Below, piece by piece: positions 41,393-50,433 of a DNA stretch of 64,000 bases (position 1 is its first letter; each line of letters begins with the position of its first letter). The position numbers and the translations under genes were made by a program. The notes under the pieces were generated by a model. The model did no database searches. It worked only from the letters and a program-made list of their open reading frames with translations, and had not been told where the DNA came from. Source of the DNA: Sphaerisporangium corydalis (GTDB lineage: Bacteria; Actinomycetota; Actinomycetes; Streptosporangiales; Streptosporangiaceae); contig NZ_JANZYP010000003.1 of NCBI RefSeq assembly GCF_025506355.1, positions 124,001-188,000 of the forward strand, read 5' to 3'.

Positions 41393-42481
41393 TCAGAAGG
41401 CGGAGACGTAGGTGGACATCGACGGCACGTTCACCGTGGTCATGGCGTTGTAGCACGCGATGTCGCGGACCACCACCTCGTTGCCGAGGGTCCCCCAGAT
41501 GCTGAGGAGGTTGCAGTATTCGGGCCCGGGGCCGAAGGCGGTGACCTGGACATCGTCCTGGAGCACGCCGACCTTGTGGAACCGCACCAGGCGCAGCCCG
41601 ATGCCGGCCGACTGGATGTCGTTGAAGGACGACACCGAGTTGTAGGTGATCGCCGCCGGCACCGGCGTGTACGGGCCCACGACGGCCGGGGTGTTGTCGA
41701 AGGTGTAGGCGAAGTTCTTCGGCGGGATCGCCCCGCCGGTGATCGCGCGCTCACGGTGGTAGGTCAGGTTCCACCCGGTGGTGAACGGCACGCTCGTCGC
41801 GTTGTGGCAGCGCACCTGGATGGCCTGCAACCCGCTGGACGGCGCCCACGCGCCGACCTTGCAGCGGGCGGCCACGCTGGAGTTGACCGAGGTGACCTGG
41901 ATGTTCCCGGACTGGCCGATCGATCCGAGGCCGGGCAGGAGGACGGTCCACACGCCGGGGGAGGTCAGCGTGACGGTGTTCACGGCCGCCGCGGAGTTGT
42001 ACTGCGAGGTGATGGACGCGCCGTCGAAGGCGATGTACCCGAACGCCTGGGGCGGGGGCAGCGTCTCGGAGCTCTGCTCGAAGACGATGGAGAACGGGGT
42101 GAAGCTCGCCGCCCCGCCGTACTTGTAGCAGCGGACCGCGACGAGTTCGTCGACGCCCGCCTGCCACCACTTCTCGACCTGGCACCACTGGGAGGTCTGG
42201 GTCACCGCGGTCACGTGCACGACCCCGCCGGGTATGCCGATGTTGGGGAACTTGACGACCACCTCGCCGACGGCGCCCGGGGTCACCTGGACGGTGGGCC
42301 CGACCCCCCAGGTCCCCGCCTGGTGGTTCAGGTCGGGGACGCCGGCGGTGACGTTGACGAAGGCGAACCCCCACACCTTCGGCACGGCCGCCTGGGCGCT
42401 GCCCGCCACCGCGGTGAGCCCCGCCGCGAGCATCGCCGTGATGCAGAGCACCCGGGCGATGACCCTTCGTAACTGACGCAT
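41393..42481 (-). CDS. Secreted protein with three internal repeats, function unknown
   Basis: 362 residues with GGAGGACGAC before the ATG. Signal peptide (VIARVLCITAMLAAGLTAVA, cut after SAQA). The mature part holds three related repeats of about 105-115 residues, each beginning with an aromatic-rich FAF/FGY/FAY strand and ending with a Cys pair: QWCQVEKWWQAGVDELVAVR CY, ARCKVGAWAPSSGLQAIQVR CH and EYCNLLSIWGTLGNEVVVRD (IACY). Each contains V-H/Q-V-T-A/S shortly before the first Cys. A beta-sandwich with one disulfide per repeat is likely. No catalytic motif is seen. Related uncharacterised secreted proteins occur in actinomycetes. Confidence 0.8.
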   Translation of the reverse strand: MRQLRRVIARVLCITAMLAAGLTAVAGSAQAAVPKVWGFAFVNVTAGVPDLNHQAGTWGVGPTVQVTPGAVGEVVVKFPNIGIPGGVVHVTAVTQTSQWCQVEKWWQAGVDELVAVRCYKYGGAASFTPFSIVFEQSSETLPPPQAFGYIAFDGASITSQYNSAAAVNTVTLTSPGVWTVLLPGLGSIGQSGNIQVTSVNSSVAARCKVGAWAPSSGLQAIQVRCHNATSVPFTTGWNLTYHRERAITGGAIPPKNFAYTFDNTPAVVGPYTPVPAAITYNSVSSFNDIQSAGIGLRLVRFHKVGVLQDDVQVTAFGPGPEYCNLLSIWGTLGNEVVVRDIACYNAMTTVNVPSMSTYVSAF

Positions 42482-42841
42482 GTCGTCCTCCATCCACGTC
42501 GGAGCTGAACAAGATCGTGCGCAACCATTGCCGGATGTCCCGGCAAGTCTGGTTAGGGATGGAGTGTCTGGGATCACACCGCCTCTATGGCATTTGATAA
42601 CCCGCCCGCCGGACGTTGAGAAGACCCAACCTCCGCGACCGGCCCGTTTCCGCCGGACCGTCCGGACATCGGCCCGCACCTGGGGATACGGATGCGCGTC
42701 CGAAACCCCGCGGCGAGGACGAGACGGCCCGGCGGGCCTCCGCCTGGGGTCGTACGGCGAGTTCTGCCCGAGGGAGGAGGCGGCCGGAGCAGGCCGGTCT
42801 ATTCTGGACATCGACAGGGGGATCCAACCGGGGGTGTGCAT
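42482..42841. other. 360-bp divergent gap without a supported gene
   Basis: Holds the promoters of the divergent secreted-protein and PGPGW genes. TATTCT at about 42810 is a possible -10 for the latter. Longer ORFs here are Arg/Pro-rich shadows. No repeat or RNA structure noticed. Confidence 0.5.
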
Positions 42842-43270
42842 GTGGCCGTGACCGAGGACAGGCACGGCGGCGCCACGAAGGCCTCCCGCCGCGACGGTCT
42901 CAAGGGCCGTCTGGACGGCGTGCGCGCGACCCGCACGGGCCGCCTCACCCTGAAGATCGGCGCCGGCGTGCTCGGCGCCGCGCTGGTGATCGGCGGGCTG
43001 CTGCTGGTACCGCTGCCCGGGCCGGGCTGGCTGATCGTCTTCGCCGGCCTCGCCGTGCTCGCGACCGAGTTCACCTGGGCCCACCGCCTGCTGGAGTTCG
43101 CCAAGAAGACCGTCTCGGCCTGGACCGCCTGGCTGATGCGGCAGCCGTGGCCGCTGCGGATCCTGATCGGCGCCCTGACGCTCGCGCTCGCCGCCGTCAT
43201 CGTGTGGTTCATGCTGAAGCACACCATCGGCGTCGACCTCGTCCAGGTGGCCCGCGACCTGCTGACGTGA
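42842..43270 (+). CDS. PGPGW-family (TIGR02611-type) membrane protein
   Basis: About 142 residues; three GTG codons (42836, 42842, 42848) are possible starts, with CCGGGGG upstream. Charged N terminus, membrane segment KIGAGVLGAALVIGGLLLVP, the diagnostic PLPGPGWLIVFAGLAVLATE, and two further hydrophobic segments (WPLRILIGALTLALAAVIVW). TIGR02611-type proteins are widespread in actinobacteria and of unknown function. Confidence 0.8.
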   Translation: MAVTEDRHGGATKASRRDGLKGRLDGVRATRTGRLTLKIGAGVLGAALVIGGLLLVPLPGPGWLIVFAGLAVLATEFTWAHRLLEFAKKTVSAWTAWLMRQPWPLRILIGALTLALAAVIVWFMLKHTIGVDLVQVARDLLT

Positions 43271-43416
43271 CAGGGGAGTTGTCAGCCGGGTGCGCGGTAA
43301 ATCACCGAGAAATGTGATGTAAAGCATAAAAACCTCGTCGCGCGCGGAGTAACGTCCGGTTCCAGAGATCCTCACCGGACAAGAGGTGCACAGGTGAGCG
43401 CTGCCGAGGGACGCGG

Positions 43417-44616
43417 GTGAGCGCCTTCCCGGCATCCGCGCCGTCCCACGTGCCCCGCGAGTTCGCCGACGTCATCCGCGACCACCTGGCCGACCTCGCC
43501 GAAGAGATGATCGCCGAGATCCAGGCCAGCGTGCCGGAGTACGCGCGGCCGGGGGACGAGAAGTACGTCAGGGCCGTACGCCGCGCCGTCGAGGAGGCGC
43601 TCCGGCTGTTCCTCGGGCGGACGGCCGAGAACGGCTCGGGCAAGGGCAGGCTGCTGGAGGTCTACCGCGCGATCGGCAAGGGCGAGGCCAACGAGGGCCG
43701 CCCGCTGGACTCCCTCCAGGCGGCGCTGCGGATCTGCGCCCGGGTGGCCTGGCGGCGCCTCGCGCTGGAGTCCGAGCGGCTGAACCTCTCCCACCGGCGC
43801 ATGTCGGAGGTCGGCGAGGCGATCCTGGTCTACCTCGACGAGATCGCCGCCGCCGCGGCCGAGGGGTACGCCGGGGCACAGATCAAGGTCGCCGGTGAGC
43901 TGGAACTGCGCCGCCGCCGGCTGCTCGACCTGGTGGTGGCCGACCCGCCCGCCGACCCGAGGGCCGTGGAGGACCTGGCCAGGGCCGTGCGCTGGACGGT
44001 GCCGAAGACCGTCGCCGGGGTGGCGCTCGCGGCCCGGTCGCCCGGCGCCGGAGCCCGGCCCGCGCTGCCCCCCGACGTGCTGTCCGACCTGGACCGGTCG
44101 GATCCGTGCCTGGTCGTGCCCGACCCCGACGGCCCCGGCCGGGCCGGGATCCTGGACGTCGCCGTGCGGGACTGGGTCGTCGCCCTCGGCCCGCCCGCGC
44201 CCGTGCATGAGGCGGCGCAGTCGCTGCGCCTGGCCCGCGAGGCGCTCACCCTGGCCCGCAGAGGGGTGCTCGCCGGCGACGGGGTGATCCGGTGCGCCGA
44301 CCACCTGTCCACCCTGATCATCTTCAAGGACGAGGCGCTGATCCGGGTGATGCGGCGGGTGCGGCTGGCGCCGCTGGGCGCCCTGCGCCCGGCGCAGCGC
44401 GACCGGATCGCCGAGACGCTGCTGGCGTGGCTGCAGTGCGGCTACAACGCCAACGAGGTGGCGGCCCGGCTGCACGTCCACCCCCAGACGGTGCGTTACC
44501 GGCTCAGGCAGGCGACGGAGCTTTTCGGCGACCAGCTGAAAGCGCCCAACGACCGGTTCGAACTGGAAATCGCCCTCCGTGCCCGCGCGCTTTCCGCGCA
44601 GGCGTCGCCGCGCTGA
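43417..44616 (+). CDS. PucR/CdaR-type transcriptional regulator
   Basis: 399 residues from GTG. The N-terminal half is helical (EFADVIRDHLADLAEEMIAE, RPLDSLQAALRICARVAWRR). The C-terminal helix-turn-helix of the PucR family is clear: DRIAETLLAWLQCGYNANEV, AARLHVHPQTVRYRLRQATE, LFGDQLKAPNDRFELEIALR. Such regulators respond to metabolites and usually act on neighbouring genes; the secreted lipase lies 184 bp downstream on the same strand and could be one target. Confidence 0.88.
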   Translation: MSAFPASAPSHVPREFADVIRDHLADLAEEMIAEIQASVPEYARPGDEKYVRAVRRAVEEALRLFLGRTAENGSGKGRLLEVYRAIGKGEANEGRPLDSLQAALRICARVAWRRLALESERLNLSHRRMSEVGEAILVYLDEIAAAAAEGYAGAQIKVAGELELRRRRLLDLVVADPPADPRAVEDLARAVRWTVPKTVAGVALAARSPGAGARPALPPDVLSDLDRSDPCLVVPDPDGPGRAGILDVAVRDWVVALGPPAPVHEAAQSLRLAREALTLARRGVLAGDGVIRCADHLSTLIIFKDEALIRVMRRVRLAPLGALRPAQRDRIAETLLAWLQCGYNANEVAARLHVHPQTVRYRLRQATELFGDQLKAPNDRFELEIALRARALSAQASPR

Positions 44617-44800
44617 GGAAAGGCGGCCGGCGGCTGGGAGGCGAGCCTATTTCGGCATGCCTGACATGCGGTTTTGTCAGTCATATGACAGATATGCGGT
44701 CACCTTTCATTGCCCTGGCCACAGTTATCGACACCCATCTCGCTTACCTTTCTGGAATTCGGTCGAAATGCGTTTCGCATGGCTGGAAGGCAGGAAGGCA

Positions 44801-45640
44801 ATGCGTTTTCGGGTCGTCGTCACGGCACTGGCCGTGGCAGTACTCCTCTTCTCGGCGTTCACCGGCACGGCGCGGGCCGAGACCTCGCCGCAGGGGGCGA
44901 ACGACTGGTCCTGCCGGCCCTCGGCCGCCCACCCCCGTCCCGTGGTCCTGGTCCACGGCACCTTCGAGAACATGGCGATCAACTGGCCGGCGATCTCGCC
45001 CCTGCTGAAGGCCAACGGCTACTGCGTCTTCGCGCTGAACTACGGAGGCGCGCAGAACGGCCTCATCCAGGGCACCGGGGACATCGCCCAGTCCGCCCAG
45101 CAGTTGTCGGCGTTCGTCGACCGGGTGCTCGCGGCCACCGCGGCGCCCGAGGTGGACATGGTCGGCCACTCCCAGGGCGGGATGATGCCCCGCTACTACC
45201 TGAAGTTCCTCGGCGGGGCGGCCAAGGTGAAGAAGCTGGTCGGCCTGGTGCCCTCCAACCACGGCACCGGCCTCAGCGGCCTGGTGGCGCTCGGTCGGCT
45301 GCTCGGCCTGGTCGGGCCCATCACCGACGCCTGCCCGGCCTGCGGCCAGCAGATCGCCGGCTCGTCCTTCCTCGCCGGCCTCAACGGCGGCGGCGACACC
45401 GTCCCCGGCGTGGACTACACGGTGATCACCACGCGGTACGACGAGGTGGTCACCCCGTACACCTCGGCGTACCTCAGCGGGCCCGGGGTGCGGAACATCC
45501 TGCTGCAGGACGCCTGCCCGTTCGACATCAGCGCCCACGTGGGCGTGATCCTCGACCCCGTCGTGCTGCGGATGGTGCTGAACGAGCTCGACATCGCCAA
45601 CCCCCACGGGCGGATCAACTGCCTGAACCCGCTCGGCTGA
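44801..45640 (+). CDS. Secreted triacylglycerol lipase / esterase
   Basis: 279 residues, ATG with AGGAAGGCA upstream. Signal peptide (VVVTALAVAVLLFSAFTGTA, cleaved near ARA). Alpha/beta hydrolase: oxyanion segment VVLVHGTFENMAINWP, nucleophile elbow GHSQGGMMPRYYLKF with Ser124, acid in TTRYDEVVTPY and His in FDISAHVGVIL. Cys pairs at WSCRP/GYCVF, DACPACGQ and DACP...INCLNPLG suit disulfides. This fits the class-2-type extracellular lipases of Streptomyces. Confidence 0.9.
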   Translation: MRFRVVVTALAVAVLLFSAFTGTARAETSPQGANDWSCRPSAAHPRPVVLVHGTFENMAINWPAISPLLKANGYCVFALNYGGAQNGLIQGTGDIAQSAQQLSAFVDRVLAATAAPEVDMVGHSQGGMMPRYYLKFLGGAAKVKKLVGLVPSNHGTGLSGLVALGRLLGLVGPITDACPACGQQIAGSSFLAGLNGGGDTVPGVDYTVITTRYDEVVTPYTSAYLSGPGVRNILLQDACPFDISAHVGVILDPVVLRMVLNELDIANPHGRINCLNPLG

Positions 45641-45664
45641 CCCAGGCGCCCCACTCAGGCGCCC

Positions 45665-47266
45665 TCAGGAATCCCGGTTCAGCACCCCGTCGATGGTGAA
45701 GTGCACCTTCCGGGTGACCTTGTTCTCGCCGTATCCGGAGAAGGCGAACTCCAGCCGGCCGTCCGCCTGGCGGGTGAGCGTGATCATGCCGTCGCGCACG
45801 CAGTCGCCGCGCATGCCCACCCGCTTCAGCGTCGCGGTGTCCCCGTTGATCCGCACCAGCCGCGAGGTGCCCGTGCACCGGTACTCCTGGAACTCGTCGG
45901 TCACCGTGGCGCCGCCCTCGCGGATCGTCAGGACCAGGGAGTCGGTGGCCCCGGGGTCGTACTTGACCCGCCCCCGCCACACCCCCGCGAAATCGGCGGG
46001 GAAACCGGAGGCGGCGGGCGTGGGATCGGCGGATGTGGGACGCGGTGAGGCGGCCGGTTCGGTCGGCTTGGCGGGGATTGCCGTCTCCTCCGGCTGAGGC
46101 GTGCTCTGCTCGGGGATCGGAGTGGTCACCGGGGCCGGGGCGGCCGTGGTGGCCGGAGGCGTCGACGGGCGGCGCGTCGGGGTGGCCGGAGCCGCCGGGC
46201 CGGGCGTGGACGCGGTGCCGTGCGCGCCCCCGCCGAGGGACGGGACGAGCACCGCCGCCGACACCCCCACGGCCAGCACCGAGAGCGCGGCGCCGAGGAT
46301 CACCCCGCGCCTGCGGCGGTGCGGACGTTCCCGCCCTCCCACGGGTTCGGTCGGCGCCGGCGGGCCGGCCGCCGGGGAGAGTCCGGTCGCCGGAGCGGGG
46401 CCCGTGGCGGGGAACGGTCCCGCCGCGAGGGCGGCCACGGCGCCGGGGGAGGGCGGCCGGGCGGCCGGCAGCGCCCGGCCGAGAAGACGCAGGTGGATGT
46501 CGATCATCGTCGGGCGGGCGGCCGGGTCCTTGTCGAGGGCGTCGGCGACGATCGACCGGAGCGGCTCGGTCAGCGGCCCGAGGTCGGGCGGCGCGGTCAG
46601 GATGCGGTGCATCACCGCCGGCAGCGCGTCGTCGCCGAACGGCGGCCGGCCGCTCGCCGCGTAGACGATCACGCCGCCCCAGGCGAACACGTCGGACGCC
46701 GGGCCGACGCCCGACCCCGCGAGCTGCTCCGGCGCCATGTACGCGGGGGTGCCGACGATGCGGCTGCTGAGCGTGGCCGCGCCCTCCAGCGCGCGGGCGA
46801 TGCCGAAGTCGATCACCCTCGGCCCGTCCGGGCCCAGCAGGACGTTGCCCGGCTTGAAGTCGCGGTGCACGATGCCCGCCTCGTGGACGGCGGCCAGCGC
46901 GGTGGCGGTCGCGACCGCAAGGCGGTGCAGGTCGGGGCCGGACCGGGTGCCCGCCCGCTGCAGCGAGGGCCCCGCGATGTACTCGGTGACGACGTAGGGC
47001 TGGGCGGCGTCGGGGTCGGCGTCGAGGACCTGCGCCACGCAGAACGGCGCCACCTGGCGCGCCGCGGCGATCTCGCGGGCGAAGTAGCGGCGGTTCTCCT
47101 CGTCGGCCGTCCAGTCGGCGCGCAGCAGCTTGACCGCGACCGGCTCCCCGCCGTCCTTGCGCCCGAGGTACACGACCCCCTGCCCGCCCGCGCCCAGGCG
47201 CCCCTCCAGGTGGTACCCGCCGGCCTCGTGCGGGTCCCCATGGAGTAGCGGCGTGATGTCCGGCAT
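45665..47266 (-). CDS. Membrane Ser/Thr protein kinase (Pkn type)
   Basis: About 533 residues from MPDITPLLHGDPHEAGGYHL. Kinase domain 18-275: GRLGAGGQGVVYLGR, Lys46, HRDFKPGN (Asp136), DFGIAR and GTPAYMAPEQ. A Pro/Ala linker leads to one membrane segment (GVILGAALSVLAVGVSAAVL, about 330-350) and an extracellular PT-rich stalk. The C-terminal about 105 residues form a beta-rich domain with two Cys (YRCTGTSRL and GMRGDCVRDG). It should sense something outside and phosphorylate cytoplasmic targets. No PASTA repeats, so not the PknB cell-wall type. Confidence 0.9.
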   Translation of the reverse strand: MPDITPLLHGDPHEAGGYHLEGRLGAGGQGVVYLGRKDGGEPVAVKLLRADWTADEENRRYFAREIAAARQVAPFCVAQVLDADPDAAQPYVVTEYIAGPSLQRAGTRSGPDLHRLAVATATALAAVHEAGIVHRDFKPGNVLLGPDGPRVIDFGIARALEGAATLSSRIVGTPAYMAPEQLAGSGVGPASDVFAWGGVIVYAASGRPPFGDDALPAVMHRILTAPPDLGPLTEPLRSIVADALDKDPAARPTMIDIHLRLLGRALPAARPPSPGAVAALAAGPFPATGPAPATGLSPAAGPPAPTEPVGGRERPHRRRRGVILGAALSVLAVGVSAAVLVPSLGGGAHGTASTPGPAAPATPTRRPSTPPATTAAPAPVTTPIPEQSTPQPEETAIPAKPTEPAASPRPTSADPTPAASGFPADFAGVWRGRVKYDPGATDSLVLTIREGGATVTDEFQEYRCTGTSRLVRINGDTATLKRVGMRGDCVRDGMITLTRQADGRLEFAFSGYGENKVTRKVHFTIDGVLNRDS

Positions 47267-47372
47267 GGCCCTCCCCGTGCGTTCCCCCTGCCCACGGCTA
47301 CGGTACCGGGCGATTTCGGGCACTCAGCGCGACGGGCTCCGCCATGCGGGCGCCCGCCGGGGAAAGGACGGT

Positions 47373-47693
47373 TCAGAGGTAGAGGCCGGTGCCCTGCTCG
47401 GACTGCGGGGTGGCGACGGCGTGCAGGTCGCGTTCGCGCATGACCAGGTAGACCTGGCCGTGCACCTCCACCTCGTACTGGTCGTCGGAGTTGAACAGCA
47501 CCTTGTCCCCCACCTTGACCAGGCGCGCGTTCGCCCCGACGCCGCACACCTCGCCCCAGACGAGCCGGTTCGCCATCGTCACCGTGGCGGGGATGACGAT
47601 GCCGCCGGAGCTCCTGCGCTCCTCGGAGTCCGTCTCGACCTTCACCATGACACGGTCGTGCAGCATCTGGATCTCGAATTTCGGGTCAGGCAC
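47373..47693 (-). CDS. GroES/Cpn10-like small protein
   Basis: 106 residues of the Cpn10 fold: IQMLHDRVMVKVETDSEERR, SSGGIVIPATVTMANRLVWG, EVCGVGANARLVKVGDKVLF and YLVMRERDLHAVA. This matches GroES motifs (DRV, SGGIVIP, G..KVGDKVLF). A groEL is not adjacent, so this is a stand-alone paralogue rather than the housekeeping groES. A role with GroEL in vivo is uncertain. It is divergent from the DUF1349 gene. Confidence 0.85.
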   Translation of the reverse strand: MPDPKFEIQMLHDRVMVKVETDSEERRSSGGIVIPATVTMANRLVWGEVCGVGANARLVKVGDKVLFNSDDQYEVEVHGQVYLVMRERDLHAVATPQSEQGTGLYL

Positions 47694-47722
47694 CCTCGAA
47701 GCTTATTCGGCCCCCGGCGTGA

Positions 47723-47734
47723 GAGAGCGCTCTC
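47723..47734. promoter_or_regulatory. Palindrome GAGAGCGCTCTC, LacI-type operator candidate
   Basis: A 12-bp perfect palindrome with central CG, 39 bp before the DUF1349 start. It resembles operators of LacI-family sugar regulators of actinobacteria (consensus of the form GAGCGCTC). Confidence 0.55.
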
Positions 47735-47772
47735 ATGTACGTGATCGGTACGATGCCCGCAAGGAGGCGTGA

Positions 47773-48324
47773 ATGACTCAGGACTTCAGTGAATGGCAGT
47801 GGGTCAACGAGCCGGCGAAGTGGTCGGCGGGGGAGGACCTTCTGGTCACCGCCGAGGCGCTCACCGACCTGTGGCAGGTCACCCACTACGGGTACAGCTT
47901 CGACACCGCCCATGTCTTCGGCAGGACGATGCCCGGCGACCTGCGCGTCACCACCACCTTCCAGGGCGCCTACACCGACCAGTACGACCAGGCCGGCGCG
48001 ATGCTCCGGATCGACGAGAAGAACTGGATCAAGGCCGGCGTCGAGTACGTGGACGGCAGGATCCACGTCAGCGCCGTGGTGACCCGGGGCTTCTCCGACT
48101 GGTCGATGCTCTCGGTGGACGGCCCCGTCGAGTCGGTGAGCCTGGAGCTGACCCGCGAGGGGGACGCGGTGACCGTCAAGTACGGACTGGACGGCGCCGA
48201 CCCGGTGAACCTGCTGCGGCTGGCCTACTTCCCGCCCGGCGTCCCGGCGCTCGCCGGGATCATGTGCGCGGCCCCGAGAGGGGAGGGCTTCGAGACCCGC
48301 TTCACGTCGCTGACGGTCGCGTGA
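47773..48324 (+). CDS. DUF1349 (concanavalin-like) protein
   Basis: 183 residues of DUF1349: WQWVNEPAKWSAGEDLLVTA, LWQVTHYGYSFDTAHVFGRT, YDQAGAMLRIDEKNWIKAGV and MLSVDGPVESVSLELTREGD, ending in ETRFTSLTVA. The fold is a concanavalin-like beta sandwich related to carbohydrate-active lectin domains. No signal peptide, so cytoplasmic. ATG with AAGGAGGCGTGA upstream. Regulation by a sugar-responsive LacI protein is inferred from the palindrome. Confidence 0.88.
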   Translation: MTQDFSEWQWVNEPAKWSAGEDLLVTAEALTDLWQVTHYGYSFDTAHVFGRTMPGDLRVTTTFQGAYTDQYDQAGAMLRIDEKNWIKAGVEYVDGRIHVSAVVTRGFSDWSMLSVDGPVESVSLELTREGDAVTVKYGLDGADPVNLLRLAYFPPGVPALAGIMCAAPRGEGFETRFTSLTVA

Positions 48325-48576
48325 TCCCGCACGGCCGCCGGCCGGTGGACCTGCGACATTCCCGCCACTCAGGCCGATTGAGTGTTTTGTCCCCCTTTAA
48401 GCAGTTTTTCGATAAGAAAACTGTCTATCAGATGGGGGGCCTGCCGAGTGAGGGCTCGTAACATGTATATGTTGGTTTCCTGCGATGGGATCGCGCGTTG
48501 CGGGGATCTTGGTGGTGATGACCAGGCCGCGACCGCCTCGGTTTACCGGTCCCGTGCGGGGCTGAGGAGTTGACGC
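48325..48576. promoter_or_regulatory. AT-richer promoter region of the methyltransferase gene
   Basis: 252 bp with distinctly lower GC (ttaagcagtttttcgataag) and an inverted repeat AACAT-GTAT-ATGTT at 48460-48473. No ORF with coding bias. It is probably the promoter of the methyltransferase gene. Confidence 0.4.
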
Positions 48577-49398
48577 GTGACTGACGAGACCAGGCGGGCA
48601 TCCGCGGGCCTGGACACCAGCGTTCCCAATTATGCCCGTGTCGCCAATTACTTTCTCGGTGGAAAGGATAATTTCGCCGCGGATCGTGAGGCCGCCGAGC
48701 AGATCCTGGCCGTGGCCCCGGAGATCCGCACGATGGCGCGGGAGAGCCAGGCGTTCCAGGCGCGGGTGATCAAGTTCCTCGTCGGGGAGGGCATCACCCA
48801 GTTCCTCAACGTCGGGGCGGGCATCCCCGCCCAGCAGAACACCCACGAGGTGGCCCGGTCGCTGACGCCGGACGCCCGCGTGGTGTACGTGTCCACCGAC
48901 CCGGTGGTGCTCTCGCACTCGCGGGCGCTGCTCGCCACCGACGAGCGCACCGGCGTCGTCGAGGGCGACATCCTGCACCCGGCCGAGCTGGTCGCCGACC
49001 CCGGTCTGCGGCAGGTGATCGACACCGAGCGTCCGGTGGCGGTCATCATCATCAGCGCCCTGCAGTTCCTCCCCGACAGCGACGACCCCTTCAAGCGGGT
49101 CGCCGAGCTGCGCGACTGGATGCCGGTGGGCAGCTACCTGTGCGTCATCCACGCCGTCTTCGACGCCCGGCCGGAGGTCGCCGCGCCGATCGTCGACGTC
49201 TACCAGAGGGTGCTCGACCGGCCGGGTGAGAACGCCTCCCGCACGCGCGAGCAGGTGCTGGGCTTCTTCGACGGGTTGGAGCTGGCCGAGCCCGGCCTGG
49301 TCTACATCCGGCAGTGGCGGCCCGACAACCCCCTCAACGTGCACCGGCCGGAGAAGGCCTGGCTCGTCGGGGGCGTCGCACGCAAGTCCGGCCCCTGA
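48577..49398 (+). CDS. S-adenosylmethionine methyltransferase (DUF574 family)
   Basis: 273 residues from GTG. Family signatures: VPNYARVANYFLGGKDNFAA, REAAEQILAVAPEIRTMARE, ITQFLNVGAGIPAQQNTHEV, VVYVSTDPVVLSHSRALLAT and EGDILHPAEL. This SAM-dependent methyltransferase family is strongly expanded in actinomycetes, with substrates mostly unknown. Five bases separate its stop from a winged-helix regulator, so the two are coupled. Confidence 0.9.
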   Translation: MTDETRRASAGLDTSVPNYARVANYFLGGKDNFAADREAAEQILAVAPEIRTMARESQAFQARVIKFLVGEGITQFLNVGAGIPAQQNTHEVARSLTPDARVVYVSTDPVVLSHSRALLATDERTGVVEGDILHPAELVADPGLRQVIDTERPVAVIIISALQFLPDSDDPFKRVAELRDWMPVGSYLCVIHAVFDARPEVAAPIVDVYQRVLDRPGENASRTREQVLGFFDGLELAEPGLVYIRQWRPDNPLNVHRPEKAWLVGGVARKSGP

Positions 49399-49402
49399 CC
49401 CC

Positions 49403-49720
49403 GTGGTCACCGCCTTCGCGGTGCTGGCCGAGCCGCACCGCCGCCGCATCCTCGACCTGCTCCTCGAACGCCCGAGGGCCGTCGGGGAACTGGTGGAGGA
49501 GCTGGGGCTGACCCAGCCGGGCACCTCCAAGCACCTCAAGGTGCTCCGCGAGGCGGGGCTGGTCCGGATGCGCCCGGACGCCCAGCGGCGGGTGTACGAG
49601 TTGCGGATGGAGCCGCTCGCCGAGGTGCACGAGTGGCTGGAGCCGTACCGGCGCATGTGGGCGCGCCGTCTGGACGCGCTGGAGCGTCACCTCGACGCCA
49701 TGCCCGACCTCGGCGACTGA
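49403..49720 (+). CDS. ArsR-type winged-helix regulator
   Basis: 105 residues. Start GTG (VVTAFAVLAEPHRRRILDLL) gives the standard ArsR N terminus and lies five bases past the methyltransferase stop. The HTH follows: LGLTQPGTSKHLKVLREAGL, VRMRPDAQRRVYELRMEPLA, EVHEWLEPYRRMWARRLDAL. No metal-binding CxC in the recognition helix, so not a classical metal sensor. Probably regulates its own operon or a nearby target. Confidence 0.85.
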   Translation: MVTAFAVLAEPHRRRILDLLLERPRAVGELVEELGLTQPGTSKHLKVLREAGLVRMRPDAQRRVYELRMEPLAEVHEWLEPYRRMWARRLDALERHLDAMPDLGD

Positions 49721-49744
49721 GGCGCTGGACCGTCCCCGGCAATA

Positions 49745-49756
49745 GGACTACAGTCC
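49745..49756. promoter_or_regulatory. Palindrome GGACT-AC-AGTCC before the TetR gene
   Basis: Inverted repeat seven bases upstream of the TetR GTG codon; overlapping the leader, as expected for autorepression by a TetR protein. Confidence 0.5.
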
Positions 49757-49762
49757 GTTTTC

Positions 49763-50401
49763 GTGGCGGAAACGGGGACCGGCGGTCCGGAATCACCAGA
49801 GCTCCTGAGCCTGCTCGCGGGCGCGCCGCCGCGCGAGCGCGCCGACGCCGCGAGGAACCGCGAGAAGGTGCTGGCCGCCGCCGCCAAGCTGTTCCGCGAG
49901 CGGGGGGTCGCGGCCGTGTCGATGGACGCGATCGCCGCCGAGGCCGGGGTGGGCAAGGGCACGCTCTTCCGCAGGTTCGGCGACAAGTCCGGCCTCGCGG
50001 TCGCCCTGCTGGACGAGCGCGAACGCGAACTCCAGGAACGCGTCATCTACGGCCCGCCGCCGCTCGGCCCCGGCGCGCCGCCCGGCGAGCGGATCCAGGC
50101 TTTCGTGGCGGCCTACGCGGACTACCTGTTCGGCCATCTCGACCTGCTCCTGGTCTCCGAGACCGCCCCGCCCGGCGCCCGCTACCGCATCGGCGCCTAC
50201 CGCTTCTGGCACCGGCACCTGGCCATCCTGCTCGGCCGGGCACGGCCTGGATGTGACGCCGGCTACCTGGCCCACGCCGTGCTCGCGCCGCTGGCCGCCG
50301 AGGTCGCCACCGCGCTCAGGGAAGAGTGCGACGTCGCGCGCACCGTCGCGGGCCTGGGCGACCTCGTCGCGGCGCTGACCGGATCCGACCCGATACTGTG
50401 A
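49763..50401 (+). CDS. TetR-family transcriptional regulator
   Basis: 212 residues. The N-terminal HTH is canonical: NREKVLAAAAKLFRERGVAA, VSMDAIAAEAGVGKGTLFRR, FGDKSGLAVALLDERERELQ. The C-terminal ligand domain is helical, with no recognised inducer. GTG start with weak ribosome-binding signal. The adjacent GGACTACAGTCC palindrome suggests autoregulation. A possible target is the acylase gene 33 bp downstream. Confidence 0.9.
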   Translation: MAETGTGGPESPELLSLLAGAPPRERADAARNREKVLAAAAKLFRERGVAAVSMDAIAAEAGVGKGTLFRRFGDKSGLAVALLDERERELQERVIYGPPPLGPGAPPGERIQAFVAAYADYLFGHLDLLLVSETAPPGARYRIGAYRFWHRHLAILLGRARPGCDAGYLAHAVLAPLAAEVATALREECDVARTVAGLGDLVAALTGSDPIL

Positions 50402-50433
50402 TGCGCGTTCGGTGTCGAAAAAGGCGGTAGATC

